Source of the DNA: Tyto alba
Taxonomy: Eukaryota; Chordata; Aves; Strigiformes; Tytonidae
NCBI RefSeq assembly: GCF_018691265.1
Contig: NW_024881324.1
Coordinates: forward strand, 4,839,730 to 4,903,729
Length of the DNA: 64,000 bases
Direction of reading: 5' to 3'
The notes under the pieces are model-generated. The model saw only the letters and a list, made by a program, of their open reading frames with translations. It ran no database searches and was not told where the DNA came from. The number at the start of each line of letters is the position of its first letter. Within the stretch, counting starts at the first letter, position 1. The translations under genes were made by a program, and so were the position numbers. Of the stretch, positions 36,776-50,312 are shown in pieces.

Positions 36776-36904
36776 CTGTTTTTATCTCAACCCGCGAGTC
36801 TCCCTTTGCCTCTCCGATTCCCTCCCCACTCCCAAGTGGGGGGAGGGTGGGTGAGCGGCTGCGGGGCGTTTAGCTGCTGACCAGGCTCAAACCACGACAA
36901 ACCT

Positions 36905-38176
36905 TCATGCAGGGTGGGAAAAGAAGACTAGGACAGGTCTGGAAGCTGGGGGAGAAGTACTGCTTCTCTACTGTTGTCTCTGAATAAAGACAAGAATGTA
37001 AAATGAAACCGTTTCACTATTTTCTGCCAGCACATAGATCTTGTGCTACCTTTTCCTTGCTTTCTCCCTCTGATATGATTTTCTGTCATTGCTTGTCTTG
37101 GAAAACTATCTGTTTCTTCACCCTGGAGTATAAAGAATACTGAAACTAATGCAGCTCTTAAAGGAGTATTATCAAACTTCCTTTCATGGTAGTTTACCAT
37201 CTTTAGTATCTCTCTCCTGCACTTCAGGGAACTTGAAAATGCTTTTTTACACAGCCTTTCACCTTTTGTTTGTTGGCTCATATTCTAACCACGATGTAAA
37301 TTGCAAAATATTACTATTTTAGTTGTGTCATTTCAGATAACATCAAGTACAACTTGCAGACAGAAGCTGTTGCCAACTAGAGTTGTTGTTGCAAAACAGA
37401 ATTGCTGAATTACTATGTGGTGGGTCTTTCCAACTGCTCCAGCATTACAGAGATAGCAGAGATAGGAGACATTCCACCTGACTTCCCACCAGCCAGCTGA
37501 ATCATTGTTTGCAGGAGAAGATACTGGCCCACATATTTTCCCGACTAGTCCAGTCTTTGGTTCTGAAGCCTGGATTGCTTTGTGGGTTTTTCTCACCAAG
37601 CTTGACTGTTTCTCATCTTTTCCGTGCTCAGGGAACTGGAGGGGATCAGAAGGTCTCCCAGAAGGGAACTCATTCTTTTTGCCAGCTCATCCAGTGTTTG
37701 TTGTCTACACACCAGGATTGAGGGAAAAACTTGCTTTTAGTTCCATGACAAGAGCTCCAAGAGACCACAGTTGCACATGTTAGGGTGATCATGGCTCTGT
37801 CACAGTACATGCAATTAGGCACTTGCTCAAAGGCAAGCATGTGCAGTTGCTATTTGGGGCATTATGATGAAGTAAAGAAGCATAAGGCATATAGTTTGGA
37901 AACATTACTCTGGATTTTCGCGCACTAGTCAGTTTTCACTTACTGTCCTCTACTCCATGCTCTTTCCATCAGGGACACTGGATGAAAAACAATAATACCT
38001 GAGCACAAATGAAACAATGTAATAAAGTCTTATTAAAAAAAAATCACCCGTAGTATTTGCCAAGCTCAACATCACTGACTTCAGCATAACATAGCCTTTC
38101 CTCTTTCCATTGGTCTGATTTTATTGTGCTTTAATGTCCCTCTGTTTCCCAGGGAGTCCTGCATACCAGCTTGAAA
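36905..38176. other. Unannotated DNA, no gene seen
   Basis: Ordinary sequence to the right of the solo LTR. The longest open frame is about 117 codons (- strand, 36928-37281), with no recognisable domain. No repeat was identified. Confidence 0.6.
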
Positions 38177-38400
38177 AATCATAGGAAATAGGGCCAAAAG
38201 GGACTTCACGGGCTTACCTAGTCTATCGTCAAGCCTCATGGCACATCACTACACCATTGCCATGTTGGAGAGATGATTACCTAAGTGGTTCTTGAAATCC
38301 TTAATTGTTGAAAGTTTAATGTCTGCTCTAGGTAATCTATTTCAATGCTTTGTCACCCTTATAGCTACCAAGCATGTTTTTAAATGTCATAACTGGGACT
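38177..38400 (-). mobile_element. Very old CR1-type LINE 3' fragment
   Basis: Read on the - strand, this keeps the order of a CR1 3' region. It has a block like AAAGCATTGAAATAGATTAC, then a segment with CACTTAGGTAATCATCTCTC, then a GTCCCTTTTGG...TTCCTATGAT terminus. It is much more diverged than the other CR1 tails in the window. The subfamily cannot be named by eye. The far boundary is approximate. Confidence 0.62.
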
Positions 38401-38802
38401 TCAGTGTTATATCAAGAAATACGCAAATGGGAAATTTTTAAGTAGAGAACATTTTTATTCTATCCTGTATGGACATGGTTACCAAACAAGTACTGAAAAG
38501 AAACACTTGCTTTTAGCACCGTCTCTTGTAAATATATCTCATTGTAAGGCATCATCTCTAGAGAAAATAACAGATCAATTTAGTACAGCCAAAACTGTGC
38601 TTGAAGTAGTTGAAGCTGTCAGTTACTCAGTGCTTTCACAGGCAAATACTTCATGAGAAAATGAGGTTTTGATGCATTGTGATCTAATACGTTTCTCAAC
38701 CACCTCTGTAAACACATATGCTTAGAGACCAGTGCTCTCCAGGTAAGCCTTCTGGGCATTCCAGGAGCTGCATCAGCAGCTCAGAATGTTTCAGTTGTAT
38801 GC

Positions 38803-38820
38803 ACGTGCACCTGTGCACGT
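38803..38820. repeat. Inverted repeat with E-box
   Basis: ACGTGCAC and GTGCACGT are exact reverse complements separated by CT. The left arm completes a CACGTG E-box with the preceding base. No promoter context is visible. Confidence 0.85.
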
Positions 38821-41720
38821 TGGGGATTTCCAAATACAGCGCAAATCTAATTTTTTGGCCACAAGCACCACAGTTTAAATGACAGTTGTCCTTGCAACCC
38901 TAAAAAAGGTGGATTTAGTTATCAGGGCAGGAACACAGGCAACAACCTTCAGGATTATAGCAGGCAAGTAATAGCTTAAATAATTATGACATCATGGCAT
39001 GAAAGGTCATGTAAAATTATAGCACTGCCAAGACTACAGTGCCCTTGGGATTTGTTCACCAGATGTGGAAACCAGACAGCAGTGGAAGAAGATTGTTGCC
39101 ATCTGAGAAGTTGAGACACTGCTATTAGCCTCAGTCCTGCACGCTGCTGAAAGAACAAAAGAGCAAGAAGAGCCTAGAGTATTAAATTAAGCAATAAGGG
39201 GTGGCGGATTGGGTTCTGTAGTCAACACTCTTTTCATGTGTTGCAGGAAAACAATCAAGATGAACAATTGCAGCTACTCAAGGTGTGAAAATGTCTCTGC
39301 ACAGGCCCTATCTCTGAATGTGCTAATGCAAATATTTTAAAAAGGGGAAAAGGCCTGTCTGGTATAACTTATATTTTAATTCATGTGTTGTGTTACAGGG
39401 AGATTCCTATGTCAGCTTAAGCAATAAATAATTAAAGTCATGATTTAAAGAAGAATCTAGTCTGTAATTTCATTTAAAAATCCATTCTTTTTGCTTGTTC
39501 CCATTTTATTATCTGACTACTCTTTAAGAGGAACAGAGAATGATGTGCTAAGTTACCCAATGGGGAACATTTCTCTCATTTTCTTTTCAGGAAAGACGTG
39601 CTTGCAACTGTAGGTAGCTAGTGCTGACATATCCACATGCATGAAAAGCAGGAATTGGGACAGACTATGAAAAAAAGAAAGCTAAAGGCTTCTCTGATTT
39701 GTCTTACTGTTGTTTGCATCCTAAATCATAATTAGAAAAGCTTGTATTTGCAGTAATTGAGTTTTAAATTTAATATTAATTACTACAGTCATTTTGAGCA
39801 TAGACATGATATTGGGGTGTGTTGTTGTTTAACTAAAAAAACGGCCTTTGCTTGCCACTGGAACAGAAATATCCTTTGTCTGTATTGCATACCACATACA
39901 GCGATTACTGTCACAACATAGTCACTGGCAGATCTGGATTTCATATATATCTATTTCAAAAAATAATTTAAAAATAATACCTCCCTTACTTTAAAACCAT
40001 AATAGATTGCACTAATTTTCACAAAGAGCCTATGTAATATTTAATTTTGCTGTGATTATATTTCCTTAACTTTGTCTGAAGATTAAATTCTCTTCACACT
40101 ACACAGTCCTAAACAGTCAATCACCTAATGGATGGGTGGATAATTTTTTCTCCTCTGTCAGGTACTAGATGTTGATGGTGGTTGGAAAGACCTATGAGGA
40201 TAATTTATTGTTTCAACTAATATTCAAGTTTGTCACATACTTAATGTATTTCCACATGGATAACTTTCAGCCCTTTAAAATATAATTTCTTGAAGATAAG
40301 TAGTCACACGTACATCTAGCTTGTTTGCAGCTTTCAGGCTGTCCCAGAGGAAGCAGCTGCGGATGGAGATGCCTCCCTAGCAATCCTAGAAGATTTGTGA
40401 AGTGGAAGGGAAGTAGAGCTGAAGGCAGGGCAAATGGTAGAGTTACAGAGGACCGAACACCAGGAGATGTGCAAGAGAGGGCTTTGAGTAAACTCCCCCT
40501 TATATATATCACGCATATTTAAACCTTGCCTACCACTGATGAAAAAACTGTATGTTTTTAACATATGGGTTATATCCACGAAAACATTGCATGTAGTCTG
40601 ACTGACAGCTGAAAGATATGTGTTCAGAAACTTTATTCTCTGTTTCAGGCTTTGTCGACTTCTTTCAACTCGTTTCTCTGTTGTACAATTGCTAAAACCC
40701 AGTTCTCAGACTTTTCCAGTTTGTCTTGAATACAGATTAATTTTTTTTATTAAAACAAACCAAACACTTGTTAATACACTTAGATAATTAGCTCTAAAGA
40801 ATTCTTTCATCCCGTGTTAGTCAGGATATAGCTATCACCATCTCCCTTGTAAATAGTACATTCTGTATGCTGATGTAGTTTAACACCATGTCTTAAGTGT
40901 CAAGACTGCTGATACTTCAGATTGCAATTTACAAGTTGCCTTTAATTTTTACCAAGGCTTACAATTTTGGGATGATAATTTTTAAATCTGATATCTCCTC
41001 AGACTAAATTTGTGTGAAATTTTTCTGAAAATTGTGGAGATTTAGAGGGGAAGACCATATTCTTTCCATGTTAAAAACTCCCTTCTCTGTAGAGGTGTGA
41101 GTGGCCCTGTTTGAGGCAAGCAAATAAAAAATGTCTTGTGTGTGCCTTTTATAGTGCTTACAGAAAAAAACGAAAAGAAGTTTGCATATTGTCAGTTTGT
41201 CATATTGTCAAGAATTTCCCCACCTATTGATAATAAGCCAGTCTTAGGATAAGCAGGGATATTTTTTTGTCTCTTGAGGGCTGAAACAATGCTGCATGAG
41301 AGTTACACAATGAAGATTTGACTGTAGGAATCTCAATGTTATGAAAATAATGATGTAGAGGAGTGCATGAAGAGAAAAACATATAATTTTATAGATTATT
41401 TGGAAATTTATATTCTGCTTCGGTCTCTACCAAAGGAACTGCAGGGAGTCAAAGATGTGTAAATCAAACTTGCCTCATGTGGTCACTAATTGAGATCCTT
41501 ATTGACTGAGTATCTAATGGAAGACATTTCTGAATTTAAGATGGAGGAAAATTCCCAAATGATATTAAATCCTCTGGAAGCTGTGCTTTGAATATATGAA
41601 TGTTTATTACATATTCCCTTGAAAAAACAGGCCTTTAGTGTTTCTAACTTGGTGCCCAAAATAAAACACTGTAATATGAATCTCTCCATCTGCTTTTGTA
41701 TCCACAAAAAAAGCTGGCAC

Positions 41721-41772
41721 TATCACCATCATTATCACTATCAATAATAATAATAATAAAAACAACAACAGC
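41721..41772 (+). repeat. Trinucleotide-rich tract (ATC/TAA/CAA)
   Basis: Short runs of ATC-like, then TAA, then ACA units follow one another. Only the TAA part is a clean microsatellite. Confidence 0.75.
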
Positions 41773-42130
41773 AATGAAGTTTTACAAACTGTACTGATGG
41801 CTGCTTTTAAAAACAAACCCTCTTCTGAATGAGAACTGATGTGCAGTAAATAAGGTAGGGATTTTGGACCCATATAGTGAAGGTGGCCAGAAAAGTACTT
41901 TACTATATCATAAGTAAGCAACTTTTGTCCATGTACTGGCAGGTACCCAATGTAAACAGCAGAACTCAGTGATATATTTATTGACTATATGACAGTATGT
42001 GTGCACAAGAACACAAATCAGTTTTGTATAATACCTCTGAGTCTGATGTTGCCTAATTCAAGTGGGCTGGATTTTGTAATCTTGGTAATGCTGTTGTAAC
42101 CTATATTTTGTACATGTATTTTTGCATGTA

Positions 42131-42227
42131 CAAAGAAAAAGAATGAAAAGAAAAAGAATAAATGAAAAAAAGAAAATAAAAAATAAAAAAGAAAAGGAAA
42201 AATAAATGTAAAAAGAAAGAGAAAAAG
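42131..42227 (+). repeat. A-rich low-complexity tract
   Basis: About 95 bases made almost entirely of A with scattered G and T (AAAAAG and AAATAA words). The - strand open frame that crosses it owes its length to this composition and is not a gene. Confidence 0.9.
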
Positions 42228-45200
42228 CTTTTTCGGTGAACAGCACCAGGTAATACAAAGACAATATGTTTTCTATACTAATAGGTTTAAAGTGTTGGGG
42301 GAGGGTGAGTTGCTTTTCCTCTATATTACTGTGACAAAAGTCATGTTGAAAATAATGTTTCAGAACATTAATAATCCCACTTATTTCACTGGCAGTTACG
42401 GGTTCAGTGGATATGATGTTCTTGTATGGGTGAGGAAGAAAAGGGTTACTCAAAATGCATCCCTGGTTTCTGTGGCTTCCTCAGCCGAGTAGAGGACAAT
42501 TTCTAGCCATCTGTTTTTAATCTTTGTGGATCGTAAGACAAGTTTATCTTTAGATCGCCTGTTTGCAGAGCAGAAGGGAATTTCTGTACTCCTTCTTTTC
42601 AGAGATTTGTAAGACTAAATTGCCTTCAGAAAAATAAACTTCAAATGTTCCTTTGGGTGGAAGTTGTGTTCATGGCAGTGTCTTGTTCTGCAACAGTTGT
42701 TGCAACAGCTTGATAGATACTTAAAGTCAAAGCCATGGTAAAAAGTAAAGTAATTGCTCACGTGGTTTTTTTCAAGTTTCCAACCTTTGTTTTACAAAAA
42801 AAGGTAAATACAGGTTCAATTTCTTTTGAAAACATACAAATACCTCACACTTTCCAACTTCCTTCGAGTTGCTGAGGGAGATAGGAAGGTAAGTTGTCAG
42901 GGTATGCAAAAACTAATACCATGTTAAGCCATGGTGATGCACTGGAAATACCCCCCCTGCCATTAGTAACAGCATGCTTTATCCTGAACAAAGAAGACGG
43001 CATTATCTGCCAGAAATATTTTATGGAATTGACTTAAATTTTCTTTGGCCAAGTTATGGCTGACTGAAAACAAAAAAAAATCAAAGTACTCTTCAAATGT
43101 GCTGTATTTCTTGTTCAGAAATATGTAGGAAATCAAGTAGGAACAACTTCTTTACTGATAAGCACCAATGATTTGACAACTTATTCAAAATGTAGTAAAA
43201 AATATTTCTGTAGTAGCATTATTTTAATGAAGAAATCAAACTTTCAAAATCTGTAAATATAACTGACAGTCACAACTCTGACTGCTTTTAGGATCTCCAC
43301 AAAGCTCTTTAGAAAGTAAAAATGAAGTTGCAGATCCAGTGTGGGTACATTTTCCTTTTTCTATACATGAACACCCTCAAAGGAGACAGTTGATAAGTAG
43401 ATGCTGAATATTACAAGTTCTTTTGATACTATCAGAATAAGTGATAAAAATAATAATTTTATAACCTGTATTTTATAGTAATTAAACTAGCATTCATGTT
43501 AGCCTTCCCAAATATTGGAGAGCTTCAAATCAAGATACAGGTCTGAGTATTCATGGAAGGGCTTGGTCCTGAATATTTCTCAGACAGGTCCAAAGGGTGG
43601 AGTCAAACTGGAAAGAACTTTGTAAAAGTTAGTAAAGGTAATTGACACGAGCAGTAACATCAACAGACGATAATGCCTGAATAAGTACAGAGTTCTCACC
43701 TCACCGTGTCTTCTGAATAAATAAATGTGGATTGTCTCTAACGAGATATTTTGAGAGGTGGCTCTTAACACTATAATCAGGATCATGCTGAAGTATGGAG
43801 CAGCTGGTACCTGAAAAACACCACAGCACAGGAAGAAACGCTCCGTTAACCTCAGCATTCCAGAAACAATTTCCCTCTCTCTCAGATGGAAAGCATGCCT
43901 GCAGAACTCAGCGCGGGAACAATTTGCTTGCAAGACGCTCAGGGCGCAGAGAGAGCCCGCAGCAAGCCCGGGCCGCCAGCCGCAGAGCCCTGCCCTGACC
44001 TCTGCCCGCACGGTTTTTAATACGCTGCATTTGGGGACAGGGCACTGCCTGCTCTCGGACTGGCTTCCGAGGGGTCCCCTAGGCCAAATGGCCACTTGCG
44101 ACTGAAGCACGTGTCTTCTTACTCAGCTTCATCCTGAAGGAATCCAGCTGATGTGCTCCAAGGCCACTCCACAATGCGAAGTATTGGAGAAGCAGTCTAC
44201 CAGGAAATTCGCTTCGAGAGCACCTTCCTAATCCGAACAAGCAGACTAAATTTGCTGTGCAATTACAGATGTTGAGAGCATCATAGCACCCCCTTAGCAT
44301 TTTGGAAGGTCAGGTGTCATAAATGTAGTAAAATGCCTCTGAAAAGGGCTTTGTTTTAAGACAGAAAAGATCTCCTAACCACTATTAGCCAAAAGTTTAA
44401 CAATGTTCCTTCCTAAGTCTCACTATATTTTTACAGGAATTTCTCTTATAAACACTATGAAAGTATTTGTCTGTAACACCAAAATAAATGCGACAGATTT
44501 ACCTTTTGTTTGTCTATTTAGTAAAGCAAATGATCTAACAGCCAGTCCCATTTGGTTACAACAGAGCAGTGCATTGTGCTTACAGCACAAAGACTGAGTT
44601 TTATGAAACTGATTTGTGTGCACATGTGCTAAAATATAAAGCCTCTAGTACTGCAGGCTATGGGTAAAATGCTGTAGGCTGGGTGGAAAGCCCCCCCGCA
44701 GGGTTCTGGAAAACAGGGAGGCCAAAAAGTCAAGTCCAAACCAGGTAATGGGCTCCCTCATTACCTCTTAAGATCAAAATCCAAGTTTTACTTCTGATTT
44801 AGAAGAGGATATCATTACCACCAGACTGGGTTATTGGTACAATTCAAGATCAGCCAAAGGTCACATATTGAAAGCATCAGAATCAGCTCCTGTGGCACCT
44901 TAAATTTTTCTTGGAATTCACCCAACCAGCCCCAGAGAAGGTTTAACATTGCTTAGGATATGAGGTCATTATAGCCCAAGCTGGTGTGACAGCAGAGCAT
45001 ACTAGTGACATTTCGGAAAAGGCAGATTGGGAAGAGGACACTTATAATCCAAATAAGAGAGTGATAAAGGAGCTTGTTCTTCTTAATAAGAAGCACAGAA
45101 TTTCCTGTGCTAAACCAAATTAGTAGAGAGATTTCCATCTGGGAGATGGTGCTGTGCTTTGTTCATGTTATTTTAACAACAGTCAGATCAAATGTTTAAA

Positions 45201-48097
45201 GTCAGAAACTTGTCGGAAGACTATATGCAAAAAAAAATTACACTTTCTGTCTGCAACAGAACATAGTGTCCTTCAGGGCACAGTGTGTTGAAATGATACT
45301 TCTGCCTTTTTGAGTGTTTTAGATACTGTCATGTGTAGACAGTTGCTGTTTTTCCTATGAGACAGGTGTTGCTGCTAAAAAAATTTAAATTATTCCTTAT
45401 GTGTCTTAAATGTGTTTTGCATCTCTCCACTTTACTGAACTGACACTGAGCACCACAAAAACATTTCTGCATCTCTGGATAATGTTCCTCCTGACTACCC
45501 TCATATTTTCAGTTCTTAGCTCTTCTTCACCTGTAAATAGATCACCCACTTTGAAGAACAGCTTCTAACATCCGAATGTATTACTACTCACTTTAGGAAT
45601 ATAGTGCAGCAAGACTCATCATCCGTGACAGTAGTAAACTTCCTGTGGACTGTCTCTCTGGAAAGGGCTGAGGCATATGCCATTTACTAATTAGTCCATC
45701 TGGATGGAGCTTAAGCTACAAGATGGAGATAGCTGGGAAAGTTTGCCTCTACCATCACTTGTTCTGCAGGAGGAAATATTGGCTGCCTTCTCTCATTATT
45801 TCTAGAAAGAAGCAGACTTTCAGCCTCCAAAACTAGCAATGTCAACTTCCTATCACGCAGACTAAGTGAAATGCCAAGGAGCAGGCTGTATAATGGATTT
45901 AAGTGTTGTGGTTTAAGTGACACTATAACTGTAGGGTGGTGTAGGTGGCTGCTCGCATACAGCTCCAAGGACCCCCTAAACAAGGTCTGGCATACAAACG
46001 GCAAAGCTGTTGGTAACTGCAGTGTGTCTCAAAGTGTGGAGGGGTATCATATAGCTCATGTCATGTATCATATAGCAATGTTAAAAAAATAAATTGGGTA
46101 TTCCTGAAAGACTCCTTAAAAAAAGGGAAAAAAAAATCTTTGTAATCAACTGGCAAAAGTAAATGTGGTACTTACTCTATTTCAGACCCTGAAAACTGGC
46201 TGACAGACAGATGGGATTTCTGTTTCACTAAAGTATTAATAGAATATTTACAATTTTTTAGCATATCCATTTGACTGTCCATGGACTGGATGTGGCTTTC
46301 TCTGAATTTGGCCCCAAATCTAAAAGAATCCATGTATTTGTGGAGTTTATTACCCAGCATGGAGATTTTGTTCTCTGTCTTCAGGGGTGGTTAGCTTGTT
46401 TGACAGTCACCTGCAGGAAGAGACAATAATCTTTTAATCTCTTTGTGTACTTCAGGCCCAAACATCAGCTCCAGTGCACACCCAGCTTTGGAAGATGCAG
46501 TCAGTATTGGCATCTGGAGGTCTCATTCTGCTGGCAAGAGTTGGCATGAGGCAATACCTTTGTCCTCCAGGTCACTGCCACAGGTCAACAAAACCTTGGG
46601 GTACCTTCATCAATATCCTTTGGGCTTCAGACAAAAAAACAGTTGGTAAAGATAGTCATGGTGACAAGTAACATAAGGTGCTCCCCCAGTTCCTTTCTTA
46701 TTTAAGATAGTTTAAAAGAGTTCTGTAGTCTTCCTTTAACTCTGGGCATCCATTAAGAAAATATTTTAACGTGATTAGGATGTTGCAGGTGAAAAGGCAG
46801 ACAAATTAGTAATATTTTCACAGCATCTGGATCTATTAGCAAATCTCAAAAAGGGCTGAGGATCTGATACACGCTAATAAAGTCAGGGAGACACACACCA
46901 GTTACAGCAGGCTTTATATCAGCCCCTTAATACACACCAAATATTTAAAATGCAACATTCAGTTTCTCAAGAGTATATCCCTCATACGTCAAGTATGTAA
47001 CTAAGTGCTGCACAGAAGAATTTTAACACCACCATTCCCACACTTACCTGGACATAACATGTGCCTTGTGTTACTTCAAGCCTAAAATGCTGAAAGCAAA
47101 AGCAGTCTGTCTTAAAAGAAAAAAAAGCCAACCTTTTTCCCTGCAGATGGTCTGAGCAAGTGGTGTATGTCAGCTTCTCAGTAACAGAAACCAGATGCAG
47201 AATGGCCATCCAGTCCTATAAGTTTGCCCCCAATTTCTGCTGCAGAAATTACATTAAAAGAAATTTCTGGGATTGCTTAGAAATGATGTAATTGCCATCC
47301 AAACACAGATTATAACTCTTTTATTACTGTTATTCCTGCTAATGAAATCATTCTTGGGGGGCTGCATGGATGCATCAGACATAATAAAACATAGTAGAAA
47401 TAGGTATTTTCCTGAAGTACTTCAGCAGCTGTTACAAACAGTGTCTTTTGAATGAAAGGATTAGATCGTGGAAAGAACTGAAACAGACTTTCTAGGCCTT
47501 TCTAAGGCACTAGGCCTTTGAAACAAAGCTGAACCACTCTGGCAACAGCATGTAGCAGATACAAAGGGTATTTGCTTTGGGTAGGAATGGTAACCAAAAA
47601 TGGTTAATAACACTTGAAGCCCATTGGAAAAGGTCAAGATTTCCCCTTAAATATCTATCTATAATAAACTTCTTTCAAAAACAAAACATAGAAAGAAAAG
47701 TTCTAATTTTGACAGACTGGAGTTTTGGGGAAATGCTCTTTGAAAGCAACATTTGACCACCTCTACCAACTCCATCAGAACGAGGTCTCTGCGCTGCCTT
47801 GTTAACAGGAAGCTACAGTCAGTTTTTGGCAAACATGTGAGTCTTACAGCAGTTTAAACAGAGCATCAGAAGACAGCAAAGACAGGAAAATACCACTATC
47901 CCCCTGCAAGGTACAGTAGAACAGAGCTCTTTCATTAACAGTTTATAAGTCCCCATGGCCAAGGACTTGTGGTCTCAGGAAGAACTATAATTTGTCTAAG
48001 AGACAAATGTCTTTGGTGATGACAGAGAGGACTGCAACATCAGCCTTAAAGTTATTTGTTAGTGGTGGATAGGCAATTGCCGTGGGAAAGACTAAGC

Positions 48098-48116
48098 AAA
48101 AAAAAAAAAAAAAAAA
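48098..48116 (+). repeat. A-tract, 19 bp
   Basis: Uninterrupted A-run without a recognisable retroposon upstream. Confidence 0.9.
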
Positions 48117-50290
48117 GTTGCAGTAAAACATTAATTGCTACAGTTATACAGCTCACGAGCTGCTGCTATCTTTTGGAGTCTTTAGAGACATCCCTTAGAT
48201 CTCTTGAAAGTAAAGGCCATGCATGACACAAAGACCTTTGGCTACATTTCTGCACAAGGAAGATGCCGACTGTGATTTTAAGGCACTTACACGCTGCTAT
48301 ATTTGCCTGGGAAGACCTTACTGTAACTAAGAACCAGTAGCTGTTGATTCTGCAACAAAAATACCCTAAAACCAGCAATGAAATAAGTTCATTTATAAAT
48401 TCTTTTGATTGTCCAGTCCTGTTTTTTCAGGGCTATGTAATAACATGATCTTTCTTTCATTGAAGAGGATATATGGCAACAGTGCAGAATGCTTTATCAC
48501 TTACGGGCAACACTTCACACTTTTAATAAATTTGTATGCAATTAAGTTTTATATATAATAGAGTTTTATGACATCCTAAAATATTCATTATTAATCAAAT
48601 GAACAGTAGCTTTTATTGATAGCAGTAGAATGGAATTGTTAAAATGAGGAAATAATCAGCACTTTGAAGTGGTCATATAGTTTTTGAAGCAGGTAGTTGT
48701 TTTGATGCAAAAGGCAATGTACATTTTAAAGAAAGGAGAACAGATTCACTTGAACTTGGATTCGGTCTTGGCTGTTTCAACTGAGCTGGACATCACTGCT
48801 TCTCTGTGATAACTGTGTTTATAAAATCCCAGCCAGCTCCCACTAGCCTCCCTTCCCGGCTCCCACCCCCGCCACTAATTTAGCATTTATACATAGCTTG
48901 CATTTCTGTAATGAAAATGAATTAATTAAGATATATTGAATTTCCCTCTAGAAACAGGATCTACTTAGAAGGTAAACAAAAAAGTATAATCAAGTTAACT
49001 TCTATAGTATAAATGCTCCAATGCAGTTCACCAGACATTGAATGGTCAAAAGAGTTGATCCTGCCATCCACTCTAAATCTCCTTCATCACCATACCATAT
49101 AATAATGTCATATTCTCAGATTTGGGGTATATTTGGATATTTCCCATAGGCTTTAATGGAACCAGACCTATATGAACACGAACTAAATCCTCCCTCCCTT
49201 CTGTGTATTTAGTGACTCTATAGACACTTTCTGTTTATTGTATGTTAGTGTTTTACAAAAAGTGAGTTTTAATGCCTTCTATCTTCCTTTGGTCTAAATG
49301 CTCAAAACTGGCTCTTTCCAATAGATTTGCATAGCTTGAATACATATTGTGGGCTGGCATGAAAATCACCTGATGAGCCCCTAGAGCCTGTATTAAACTG
49401 CAGGTCTGACCGGACAACTGAACAGTCTCACAGTGTCTGAAAAAACTCAAATTTGTACAGCCTACAAAGGAATCTCATCAACTGCTTTGTTTTCTAGTGT
49501 TTCTGGGGCAGAAGGTAGGAACTCCTTTAATCTCTGTAGTTTAACTTCATATTACTTTTTTTTCAGAAAGAGTCACAGATGCTGCTTTAAACAGTCTGAG
49601 CAGGCAACATTGTAGTGAGGCAGGATAAGGAATATAACTAACCCGATCTGACTTAATGGAGGCAATGAGCTCATTAAAATGAGCTTCAAAGAGGGAGAAA
49701 ATGGAATGATCAGTGATCACAACTACTGGGCAAAAAATAAATAAAGGCAACGGGAAGATATGGTGAGAGGGACATCCAGTTACCTTCACCAGCTGTTGCC
49801 ACTGCTGAAATACATGCAAATTCGCATTTTTGATCCCACATTTCCCCACAGCTGCCTGCTGAACCTCCACTAAGGTAGTCAAGATGACAAAAAACTTTGT
49901 GATCTTAACTGCTGAAGACATTTACCTCCCAAAGCTTCTATTGCTGTTAAATGCCTGAGAGAAAACACTTCTCATAACAGTGAAATTCCCCAAAAGTAAC
50001 GTTAAGGAAAATCATTGGAGATTGAACCACCCTTTAAATTCACTCTGGATCTTGGCAAAGATATTCCAAGTGGCTCTGGAGCTAGGCTTCTGTTTTGACC
50101 CATCATTTCGCCAACAGAGAGTGCGCTAATGGATGTGGCGCTCACCTGAAAACCTCTGCATCTGAATTTCACCTTTTCAGCTCCTGAGTTCTCTTGAGAT
50201 CTGATCATCTTCCTGTTTAGACATTTCAAGTAGATTCACAGGGCTTAATGAAAATGTAAGAGCATTTATATCTGTGGAAATTAAGTGTGA

Positions 50291-50312
50291 TTTTTTTTTA
50301 ATTAAAAAAAAA
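50291..50312. repeat. 22-bp A/T palindrome
   Basis: Nine T and AA, followed by TT and nine A, form a perfect palindrome of A/T only. Confidence 0.85.

Larger units (their letters stand above)
36425..36899 (+). mobile_element. Solo LTR, 475 bp, with AACCT target duplications
   Basis: The element starts TGTCCTGG and ends ACCACGACA, and is flanked by identical 5-bp duplications AACCT (36420-36424 and 36900-36904). This marks integrase-mediated insertion followed by LTR-LTR recombination. Orientation is + from its signals: an inverted CCAAT (36571-36575), a TATATAAA box (36609-36616), then an ATTAAA poly(A) signal (36770-36775) with a GT/T-rich tract after it. U3 is therefore about 210 bp and R about 150 bp. 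Immediately upstream of the TATA box is a perfect GTCACGTGAC palindrome. The terminal sequence resembles the longer LTRs at 51 and 59 kb, so the families may be related, but the bodies differ. There is no retroviral coding sequence. Exact duplications and high CpG content suggest it is younger than the CR1 copies nearby. Confidence 0.92.

Noticed and set aside
43580..44110. 176-codon open frame on the - strand over the CpG-rich patch
   Set aside because: Half of it is GC-rich and half AT-rich with no recognisable domain. The open length is partly due to high GC. Kept only as part of the CpG-patch finding.
45904..45915. TGTTGTGGTTTA, like the end of common avian LTRs
   Set aside because: Only about 12 bases match, and no LTR body, TATA box or second end follows in either direction.
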